DNA of 36,969 nucleotides from Flavobacteriales bacterium. Lineage in GTDB: Bacteria; Bacteroidota; Bacteroidia; Flavobacteriales_F; PHOS-HE28. Below the pieces are notes generated by a model that worked only from the letters and a program-made list of their open reading frames with translations, was not told the DNA's origin and did no database searches. Position 1 is the first letter of the stretch; each line of letters opens with the position of its first letter. The position numbers and the translations under genes are program-made. Shown in pieces: positions 26,523 through 34,018 of this stretch. The stretch lies in contig JADJCX010000026.1 of NCBI GenBank assembly GCA_016703005.1, forward strand, positions 1 through 36,969, written 5' to 3'.

Positions 26523-29500
26523 CTATTCCGTGCCGTTGCCCCGGTCGGTCATTGTTTCCAATGATTTGATGCGGCTGCCCGGTATGAAGCGCACTTCCAC
26601 CGTGGTGCCTTTCCCTGCTGCGGAAGAGATCAACAGCGTAGCGCCCAGTTCGGCCGCGCGCTTGTGCATGTTGGGCAGACCATTGCCCCCACCACCGTTG
26701 CTGGGCGCGTGCAATGGGTCGAAGCCTTTGCCATCGTCGGCGATCCGTAGCACCACCTCCGACCGCTCACGCTTCAGTGCAACATGCAGTTCCTGGCAGT
26801 CGCTGTACTTCACGGCGTTGTTCACCGCTTCCTTGAAGATGAGGTAGAGGTTCTTGCGCCCGGACATGTCCAGTTGGATGGCATCCAACGCGGGATCATG
26901 CTCGAAGTGCAGCGCGCACTCGCGTGTCTCGGCCATGCGCACCGCGTAGTCGTGCATGCGTTTCACCAGATGGTCCATGTCATCGTTGTCGGCGTTCACG
27001 GCCCAGACGATATCGTTTATTGATTCCAACACCTGCGTGGTGCTCTCGCTGATGCGCCCCAGCAATTCGTTCGCCTCGGGTGCTTTGTCGGCCACCTTCT
27101 TCTGTGCGACGGAGCTGTACAACGAAACGCTGCTGAGCGTGGAACCGATCTCGTCGTGCAGGTCGCGTGCGATGCGCTCACGCACGGCCACCACTTTCAT
27201 CGCTTGCGCGAGACGGTAGCGATAGAAGCCATAAAGCCCACCACCGATCACCAGCAAGACCAAGCTGCGGAACCACCAGGTGCCCCACCACGGCGGCGCG
27301 ATGATCAGTTCCAATGCGGCGCCTTGTTCATCCCACACCTCGGCACTGTTGCGGCCCTGCACGCGGAAGGTGTAGGTGCCCGCATCAAGGTTGGTGAAGG
27401 TGGCTTCGTGTGCGGTGCCGGCATCCACCCAGTCATTGTGGAAGCCTTCGAGCCTGTAGCGGAAGCTGTTCTTCGCCGGTGCGGAATGATCCATGCACGC
27501 GAAGGAGATGGTGAGGGAGCGCTCGCTGTAGGGCAACGAGAGGCTCTGCAAATGGTCCGGCGGTGATGGAACAAGGAAGGCTTTGTCCTCCCCTGCCCTT
27601 GCATCGCTCCAGCTCACTTGCTTGTTGGCCAGCGCCAGTCCAGTGATCACGGTGGCGGAAGCACCGGCATCGCCATACATCTCATCGGGCCGGAAGTACG
27701 TGATGCCATTGGTGCCCGAAAAGAAGAAGCGGCCGTCGTGAGCGATCGCAGCGCTGTAGCGGTTGAACTCGGTGCCCGCGAGCCCATCGTTGCGCGAATA
27801 GTTGCGGGTAGTTCCGGTACGTGGATCGAAGCGGCACAAGCCCTTGTTGGTGCTTACCCACAGGTTCCGATGCGCATCGGGGAGCATGGCGTAGATGGTA
27901 TTGTTCGGCAACCCATCGCGCATGTTGTAGGTGCGGCACTTCCCGGTGCGCATGTCCAGGCGCGCTAGTCCGGCATCCTCCGTGCCTACCCAGATGGCCC
28001 CATCGGGCGCATCCGTGTCGAAGCACAGCGAGAAGATGCGATCGCTGGGTAACGTGGTGGGGTCAGCGGGATCGTGCGTGTGTACGTTCCACTTCTCCGA
28101 TCCCGGCCGCAGTTCAAGCAAGCCCATGCGTGTACCCAGCCATAAGGCGCCATCGCGCCCGAAGAGCAGCGCGGAGATCATGCGGTAGTCCGATGCCGGC
28201 AGCGGGAACGGCAGCAGGTGGCGGCCTGTGATCCGCCGCGTGATGGGATCGAAACGGATCAAGCGATCGCACGCGCTGCCCACGCTTCCGTTCGCCAGGA
28301 TCCACAGCTCATCACTGTCACACGGGATGAGCATCAGCGGCTCTTCCTCCGACCCCAACGGCATGCTGTGAAGTCCGTCCTCCTTCCCCGGTCCATGGTA
28401 CATGAGGTGGTTGGCAATGCCTGTGAGCGTGACGCACGCCCACCAGACACCGGATCCGTCGCGCACCATTCCGTGCCAGCTGGCCATGCGGCCCTCTTTG
28501 TTCAGCGCTCTACCGAAACCGGTCTCCTGCGGCACGCCATCCGGCGCGTTGATCCAGAGCATGCGTTCAGCCCCCACGATATGCTTGCCCTCGCGATCGG
28601 CTTTTACCAACAACGAACTGGAACCCTGCAGCATCTGGTGGAAGCGGCCCGCTAGCGCACGGTGCAGCAGCACGCCGTAGCCGGTGGTACCCACCCAGAG
28701 GTTCCCGCTGCGGTCCTTGGCGAAGGCTGCGGCGAGCGGTCCCTTAGGAGGACTACTTCCACTCACTGCGGCGAAGTCGAACGGTTCCACCGTGCCGTCC
28801 ACTAGAGAAACACGCGTGGCATTCGCGGATCCACCATGGCCGATCCAGACGTGATCGCCATCCAGCAGGTAGATGCCCAGATCGCCGCCGGTCAAGCCCG
28901 AGGCGATGGTGTCCACCGCGCGGTGCGAGGCTGGATCGAACGTGATGATGTTGCCCTGCCGCACCAACAGCATCCGCGCATGCAGCGTATCAGCGATGAG
29001 GCCTGCTGTGGTGGAAGCGATCGGTGGTAACGCGAAGCGCTTCACGACGGACCGCACCATGTCACCGGTCAGCGTGGAGATCACCAGTTCATCCGTGGTG
29101 AGTGTCCAGAGCTCACCGTTCGGAGCGAAAGCCAGTGCGACGACGTTCTCCGCCACTTGACCTGAAGTGCTTCCTCCGGTGCGCGGCACCACGAAAGCAA
29201 CACCCTGTGCATCCAAGACCAGCATGTTCCCGTTGCCGTCCTCGGCGAAATGGCGTATGGATCGCGATATCCCGGGCGTCGCTGGATCCGGGCGCAACAC
29301 ATGCACGAAGACGCCCGTCCGTGGATCGTACCGGTCCACGCCTCCTGCGTCCGATCCGATCCACAGTTGGCCAGCGCGGTCCTCGTACAAGCAACTGATG
29401 TGATTGGCACAGATGCTCAGGCTGTCCTGCGCATCGTGCCGGAAGACCGTGTAGCCGTAGCCGTCGCTGCGCGCCAATCCGTCCTTCGTGGCGAACCACA

Positions 29501-29669
29501 TGTAGCCGGTGCGGTCCTGGAGGATGGCGCGCACCATGCCTTGCGGAAGGCCGTCGTCCACAGTGATCCATTCCACCGGAAGCTCCGTTGCGCGATCGGC
29601 GACTTGTCCCGGGGCACTGACCGCAATGCAGGCCACGAGAAGAGCGAATGGAAGACGGTAGGCGCGCAT
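26523..29669 (-). CDS. Propeller-type sensor histidine kinase (Reg_prop, Y_Y_Y, HisKA_3)
   Basis: The product is 1048 aa from ATG 29669 (an upstream ATG at 29693 adds eight residues before the signal MRAYRLPFALLVACIAVS). Periplasmic propeller repeats run from about residue 35 to 700 (DRTGYMWFATKDGLARSDG, AGQLWIGSDAGGVDRYDP, NLWVSTNKGLCRFDP). A Y_Y_Y domain (RYRLEGFHNDWVDAG, LDAGTYTFRVQGRN) and one membrane helix (SLVLLVIGGGLYGFYRYRLA) follow. The HisKA_3 motif ERIARDLHDEIGSTLSSVSL carries the phospho-His near residue 837. The HATPase part has FKEAVNNAVKYS, ADDGKGFD and GNGLPNMHKRAAELG. It is a membrane sensor feeding the downstream NarL regulator, and has no receiver domain, unlike the plus-strand kinase. 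Confidence 0.93.
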   Translation of the reverse strand: MRAYRLPFALLVACIAVSAPGQVADRATELPVEWITVDDGLPQGMVRAILQDRTGYMWFATKDGLARSDGYGYTVFRHDAQDSLSICANHISCLYEDRAGQLWIGSDAGGVDRYDPRTGVFVHVLRPDPATPGISRSIRHFAEDGNGNMLVLDAQGVAFVVPRTGGSTSGQVAENVVALAFAPNGELWTLTTDELVISTLTGDMVRSVVKRFALPPIASTTAGLIADTLHARMLLVRQGNIITFDPASHRAVDTIASGLTGGDLGIYLLDGDHVWIGHGGSANATRVSLVDGTVEPFDFAAVSGSSPPKGPLAAAFAKDRSGNLWVGTTGYGVLLHRALAGRFHQMLQGSSSLLVKADREGKHIVGAERMLWINAPDGVPQETGFGRALNKEGRMASWHGMVRDGSGVWWACVTLTGIANHLMYHGPGKEDGLHSMPLGSEEEPLMLIPCDSDELWILANGSVGSACDRLIRFDPITRRITGRHLLPFPLPASDYRMISALLFGRDGALWLGTRMGLLELRPGSEKWNVHTHDPADPTTLPSDRIFSLCFDTDAPDGAIWVGTEDAGLARLDMRTGKCRTYNMRDGLPNNTIYAMLPDAHRNLWVSTNKGLCRFDPRTGTTRNYSRNDGLAGTEFNRYSAAIAHDGRFFFSGTNGITYFRPDEMYGDAGASATVITGLALANKQVSWSDARAGEDKAFLVPSPPDHLQSLSLPYSERSLTISFACMDHSAPAKNSFRYRLEGFHNDWVDAGTAHEATFTNLDAGTYTFRVQGRNSAEVWDEQGAALELIIAPPWWGTWWFRSLVLLVIGGGLYGFYRYRLAQAMKVVAVRERIARDLHDEIGSTLSSVSLYSSVAQKKVADKAPEANELLGRISESTTQVLESINDIVWAVNADNDDMDHLVKRMHDYAVRMAETRECALHFEHDPALDAIQLDMSGRKNLYLIFKEAVNNAVKYSDCQELHVALKRERSEVVLRIADDGKGFDPLHAPSNGGGGNGLPNMHKRAAELGATLLISSAAGKGTTVEVRFIPGSRIKSLETMTDRGNGTE

Positions 29670-29737
29670 GGATCGTTGCGGAAACTTAGGCATACGGCGG
29701 GGGAATGCTGGGAGAGGGTGAAAGAGTAAAAGAGTGA

Positions 29738-29793
29738 GAGGGTGAAAGAGTGAGAGGGTCTGCGCTCTCTCGCCCTCTCACCCTTTCACCCTC
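29738..29793. repeat. Long perfect-stem hairpin in a divergent promoter region
   Basis: The left arm 29738-29758 and the right arm 29773-29793 are inverted copies matching at 20 of 21 bp, with a 14-base loop. The left arm continues upstream as tandem GAGGGTGAAAGAGT-like units from about 29713. Confidence 0.85.
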
Positions 29794-29802
29794 TTCCAGC
29801 AT

Positions 29803-29852
29803 GTCATTGGTTCCAATGATACCCGGCCCTCGACCTCATTGGAAACAACGAT
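29803..29852. promoter_or_regulatory. Two near-palindromic operator-like sites in the kinase/GEVED divergent region
   Basis: TCATTGGTTCCAATGA (29804-29819) is an almost complete palindrome. TCATTGGAAACAACGA (29836-29851) is a close variant of the same half-sites, 32 bp away. Both lie between the divergent starts at 29669 and 29922. A third copy, one mismatch from the first over 18 bp, lies in the end of the kinase gene (26548-26565). Function as a regulator site is inferred. Confidence 0.4.
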
Positions 29853-29921
29853 TGATGCCCGCCTCCACGCGGAGTTCGTTTGCAGTGTCGAATTCCACGC
29901 TGGCAACAAAGACCCCGAACT

Positions 29922-32918
29922 ATGAAAACGTCTCTCCGCCTTCTCCTCTTCGGTTGCTTGTTGCAGCCCCTCGCAGCGCTCGCTCAGACCTACTGCCAAC
30001 CCGAGTACGTTGATGCCGGCACATTTGGCCACTACATCGATGGTTTCGTGCTGGGCACCATCAACAATGTGGGTTCCGGGCCTACCGCCGCACCGGGCTT
30101 CGCGAACTACACCAACGGCGGGCTAGGCACCTTCACCTCCGTGGCGCCCGGCGGTACCTATCAGGCGACCATCACTTCCGGACCCGCCGCCGATATTCAA
30201 GCGTATGCGATCTGGGTGGACTTGGACCACGACCTCATCTTCGAGCAGAACGAGTTGCTCGTGCAAGCCGCAGCAAGTGGTACCGGTGTACAAGTGACCA
30301 CGGTGAACGTGACGATACCCGCCGATGCAGCCGTTGGCTATACCCGCATGCGCGTCATGAACGAGAATCAGATCGGCCCTGCGGATCCCTGCGGTTACTT
30401 CCTCTTCGGCGAAACGGAGGACTACACGCTGGTGATCGACGATGGCGCACCGTGCATCCCGATGTATGAGTTCGGCACCGTCGCTAACGACTACATCGAT
30501 GGGTTCCAGTTCAACACCATCAACAACGTCGGGTCCGGTGCACAGGATGGTTGGGCATACAGCGACTATCGGTACAGCGGCGCGGGCTACATGACCAGCG
30601 TAGCACCTGGCGGCACGTATACAGCAACGATCACCGCCGGAGCCGGTGACTTCCTTGATCAGTATGTGATCTGGCTTGACCTGGATGGTGATCTCAGCTT
30701 CGAGCCGAATGAGCTGTTGGCCCAGGCTTCCGCATTTGGTGTTGGTGCGCAGACTACCACGGTGGACGTGACGATACCGGCCAACGCACCCACTGGCTAC
30801 ACCAGCATGCGGGTGATGTTCGTAAGCCTCACTACACCGAGCGATGCATGCGGAACCTATGCCTTCGGCGAAACCGAGGACTACACCGTGATCGTCGACG
30901 ACGGCGCGCCGTGCATACCGGTGTATGGCTTCGGCACCATCTTCAATAACTACATCGATGGTTTCGTTTTCGGCACCATCAACAACATCGGGTCCGGTGC
31001 CCAGGGTGGCGCGGCCTACAGCGACTACCGGTATAGCGGCCCTGGCTTCATCACTTCCGCAGCGCCGGGAGGCACCTACACCGCAACCATCACTTCCGGA
31101 CCCAGTGGCGTTTTTGATGAATACGCGATCTGGGTGGACCTGGATGGCGATCTCAACTTCGAACCGGGCGAACTCCTCGCCCAAGCGACAGTGCTCAATA
31201 ACGGGGTCCAAACAACCACGTTGGACGTGACGATACCGGCCAACGCGCGCACAGGCTACACCACTATGCGGGTGATGGTTGCCGACGGCAGCACACCCGA
31301 TGTTGCATGCGGCACCTATTTCAACGGCGAAACCGAGGACTACACGATCGTGATCGACGATGGCTCGGCTTGCATCCCGCTCTATGGCGCCCAAGCGAGC
31401 CAAGGCCATTACATCAGCGAAGTGCACCTGGCCGACCTGGCGTGGGGACCCGTCCAAGTCCAGCCAACGGGGTATACCGATGCCCTGCACAATGGCGCGC
31501 ATTTGCAGTCGGGCGCTACGAGCACCCTAACGGTGTTCGGCGGCTCGGCCGCATCAGGCTACCTCAGCGCTTGGGTGAGTTGGGGCAATGGCTTCGAACT
31601 GATCGGCAGCCTGCCGGTGGGCACGGGCTTCGCACAAGTGACTTTCGACATTACCCCGGACCTCAATTACGTGGGCTATGCGCGCATGCGTGTGGCGCAC
31701 ACCGATGCGAACGTGGGCGTATGCGATCCCAGCGACTTCGGCAACGCGGTGGACTTCGCGCTCTCCGTGGAGCGCAGCGGTTGGCCCTGCCTGCCGCTCC
31801 AAGGCTATGGCACGCAGTTCGGCGATGGCTTCACCGACATGACGATAGAAGGTGATGCCTATGCGGCGCAAACGGAGTTCCCCTACTACATAGCGTGGAG
31901 CGCCATGCCGTACCACTACGACGCAGGCGGTTCCATCACCATCAGCTTCACAGCAGGGTCCTACGCACCCGAGACCTATCGGCTGAGCATGGACATGAAC
32001 GACGATGGCGATTTCTTCGACACGAACGAAGAACCCCTCATCTACACCAGTACGGTCGCTGGTGAACCCATCACGATGGTGTACCCGTTGCCGCCCAACT
32101 GCATCCCCGGCCAGCACTTCATGCGCCTGCGCGCGAACGATGATGCCGGCTTCCCGTTGGTGGATCCATGCGATGATCAGCCCTACGGCCAGATCTTGGA
32201 TTGGGTGGTGGTGGTGGAAGACCCCAACGGACCGTGCATTCCGTTCATGAACCAATGGACCACCGATGGCGACTTCATCGATGGCGTGCAACTGGGCACG
32301 ATCCAGAACACCGGCACCGGCAGCGTGTACGGTGTGGCCTACCAGGACTACACGGCGCAAAGCACCACACTGATCGTGGGCCAACCGGCAACGCTCACGA
32401 TCACCGGCGGTGAGTACGCTGGCGACACCTACTCCGCGTGGATCGATCACAACAACGACAACGACTTCGATGATGCTGGCGAGTCGCTCGGCTGGGCCCT
32501 CATCGCCGATCCATTCGGCACGAACGACGTGGCTTTCACCGTGCCGCCCGGCACCACGCTTGGCAGCAAGCGCATGCGCGTGCGCTGCGCCACCAGCCCC
32601 ATGAGCAATGCTTGCCTGGATGCGAGCTATGGAGAGACCGAGGACTATACGGTGAGCATCAACGCGAGCACGGGCGTGGCCGCAGTGGCAACGCCTGACT
32701 TCCTAGTGCTGCCCACGGACGATGGCGTGCAACTGCTGAGCGATGCCGCAACCATCGGGTACACCTACACGCTGTTCGACGCGACCGGTCGCATCATGGC
32801 CACCGGCCGCATCACCGCCGACCGCACGGACCTGCCGATGCTCTCCTTCGCGCGCGGCGCCTACACCGTGCAAGTAACCAACGGCGATGCGCGGCAGGTG
32901 AAGCGCTTCGTGTGGTGA
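29922..32918 (+). CDS. Secreted T9SS protein made of six GEVED-like modules
   Basis: The product is 998 aa with signal peptide MKTSLRLLLFGCLLQPLAALAQ. Six modules begin with a Cys-Pro or Cys-Gln segment (CQPEYV, CIPMYE, CIPVYG, CIPLYG, CLPLQG, CIPFMN). Modules 1-3 and 6 end in the family hallmark GETEDYT; modules 4 and 5 end in diverged GNAVDFA and GQILDWV. In the typical modules YxAxWIDxDxDxxFxxxEx carries an Asp-rich, calcium-binding-like stretch. The C-terminus (LLSDAATIGYTYTLFDATGRIMATG..AYTVQVTNGDARQVKRFVW) is a T9SS sorting domain. It is probably a surface or released adhesive protein. It is divergent from the propeller kinase and may be its regulated target. Confidence 0.88.
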   Translation: MKTSLRLLLFGCLLQPLAALAQTYCQPEYVDAGTFGHYIDGFVLGTINNVGSGPTAAPGFANYTNGGLGTFTSVAPGGTYQATITSGPAADIQAYAIWVDLDHDLIFEQNELLVQAAASGTGVQVTTVNVTIPADAAVGYTRMRVMNENQIGPADPCGYFLFGETEDYTLVIDDGAPCIPMYEFGTVANDYIDGFQFNTINNVGSGAQDGWAYSDYRYSGAGYMTSVAPGGTYTATITAGAGDFLDQYVIWLDLDGDLSFEPNELLAQASAFGVGAQTTTVDVTIPANAPTGYTSMRVMFVSLTTPSDACGTYAFGETEDYTVIVDDGAPCIPVYGFGTIFNNYIDGFVFGTINNIGSGAQGGAAYSDYRYSGPGFITSAAPGGTYTATITSGPSGVFDEYAIWVDLDGDLNFEPGELLAQATVLNNGVQTTTLDVTIPANARTGYTTMRVMVADGSTPDVACGTYFNGETEDYTIVIDDGSACIPLYGAQASQGHYISEVHLADLAWGPVQVQPTGYTDALHNGAHLQSGATSTLTVFGGSAASGYLSAWVSWGNGFELIGSLPVGTGFAQVTFDITPDLNYVGYARMRVAHTDANVGVCDPSDFGNAVDFALSVERSGWPCLPLQGYGTQFGDGFTDMTIEGDAYAAQTEFPYYIAWSAMPYHYDAGGSITISFTAGSYAPETYRLSMDMNDDGDFFDTNEEPLIYTSTVAGEPITMVYPLPPNCIPGQHFMRLRANDDAGFPLVDPCDDQPYGQILDWVVVVEDPNGPCIPFMNQWTTDGDFIDGVQLGTIQNTGTGSVYGVAYQDYTAQSTTLIVGQPATLTITGGEYAGDTYSAWIDHNNDNDFDDAGESLGWALIADPFGTNDVAFTVPPGTTLGSKRMRVRCATSPMSNACLDASYGETEDYTVSINASTGVAAVATPDFLVLPTDDGVQLLSDAATIGYTYTLFDATGRIMATGRITADRTDLPMLSFARGAYTVQVTNGDARQVKRFVW
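29991..32668 (+). repeat. Six-module internal repeat; modules 2-4 start at exact 459-bp spacing
   Basis: Module starts at the Cys-Pro codons are at 30450, 30909, 31368, 31785 and 32232, with module 1 at about 29991. The first three are close copies (YIDGF..GTINNVGSGA..YSDYRYSG). Modules 4 and 5 are diverged and module 6 is again closer to the first three. Confidence 0.85.
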
Positions 32919-32941
32919 GGGTGTAGGACGAACAATGAACG

Positions 32942-32981
32942 CCGCAGGGGCTTCGGGAACGAAGGCCTTGCGGTTCTTCTT
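32942..32981 (+). terminator. Intrinsic terminator after the GEVED-module gene
   Basis: CCGCAGGGGCTTC pairs with GAAGGCCTTGCGG (one mismatch, one G-T pair) and is followed by TTCTTCTT. It starts 24 bp after the stop at 32918. Confidence 0.75.
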
Positions 32982-32990
32982 GGTCCTTCG

Positions 32991-33082
32991 AGGCGTCCCG
33001 GTCAGGCGCGCCGGCGCGCTTTCCGCTACAAGACCTCGCCGGATTACCACTGGCCGGGCTCGCTGCAATCGCTCGCCGCGCG
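32991..33082. repeat. Dispersed repeat, copy 2
   Basis: It carries GCGCTTTCCGCT (33016-33027) and GCTGCAATCGCTC (33062-33074), identical to copy 1 at 13271-13367 and in the same order and orientation. The intervening bases differ. It lies directly at the border between the normal chromosome-like part and the defence-like segment. Confidence 0.65.
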
Positions 33083-33125
33083 AAATGTCCTTCCTTCACC
33101 CCACCAACCAAACGAAGATTCAACT

Positions 33126-34015
33126 ATGATTCGAGCCGAAACGAATAACTCAGATGACTCCGACTCCGGGCCCGGCTCCTGGAGGAACCTGGCTCCACAC
33201 ATCACCCACTACGCCGGCCGAGAGTTTTTCGTGCCCCCCTGGTGCCTTCGACCCTTAAGCCTGATTGCCGAATACCTCCGAAGCCTTGCGGACGCGAGAT
33301 AAGATTGCGGGGAATTTCAGGGCTTTGAAGTACCGCCATTCACAAACGCCCTCAATTGACCCGGCAGAGAATTTTCCCCGCCCTAAACATCATCACGTTA
33401 AAGGGATATTGGGGCGAGACATTGGCCGTTATCGGTGTTGAAGGTTGGGGTGCGCACGATCGCGAACTGGTGCGTACCGGCCATGTTGTTCCGATTCCAT
33501 GATCGAGGAATTTCAGCACCTCGAGGAATCAACCCAGCTTATCAGAGGGTCTGGCTTACAACCCTGACGATGAAGCGCAGCAGAGACCGGAAGAACTGGT
33601 GACGATGCCATTGCGTTCAGATGATGAAAACGTGATTACGGACATTCTCACCTTCGAATCGAAGTGCTTGGAAACGAGCAACACGGGCATTATCAAGGAT
33701 GCTCATCAAAAGCTATCCGCCGGACTGACCTTACCATCCGGAGTTCGTGAGCTAATCAACCTTTTAGGGGACTACGCCAGTCCCGCAGCGGCGAAATGGA
33801 GGCAATCGCTGCTTACTCTGGCGGGAGGGCTACAAGACCGCAAAGATGCGATGGCCTTGCATACTCGTGCGGTAACATTCCAAAGGTGAAAGGCCGGGTG
33901 TCCTGGTTGGACGGTGGTGCGCCACATGGTGAGTATAAGTCCACCGCAACCTAGAAGCATTCGAGTTCCAGTTCCCCGGCAGAAAGATGTCGTCGTTGCA
34001 CTCTATCGCCCCTAA
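33126..34015 (+). pseudogene. HamA-like putative nuclease subunit, frame broken and stop interrupted
   Basis: The span of about 296 codons runs from ATG 33126 to TAA 34013-34015. Pieces: 33126-33302 (SWRNLAPHITHYAGREFFVP, then LIAEYLRSLADAR), a second frame about 33290-33440 (DKIAGNFRALKYRH), then one frame to the end, cut by TGA at 33500 and 33887. The last frame has ITDILTFESKCLETSNTGII, where D...E-x-K resembles the catalytic core of PD-(D/E)xK or DUF1837-type nucleases, followed by IKDAHQKLSAGL. Size, position 3 bp before a Ski2-like helicase, and this motif suggest a Hachiman HamA-like protein. The family call is inference; the order of frames is visible. Confidence 0.4.
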
Positions 34016-34018
34016 CCT

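Noticed and set aside
21436..26847. A single 1803-residue protein
   Set aside because: The part after about 25695 is out of frame with the T9SS sorting domain and lies opposite to the NarL regulator and the end of the kinase. A one-base fix in a C6 run gives the natural end at 25768.
33599..33889. An independent 96-aa gene
   Set aside because: The same frame continues in protein-like sequence on both sides of the bounding TGA codons, so it is a fragment of the 33126-34015 gene.
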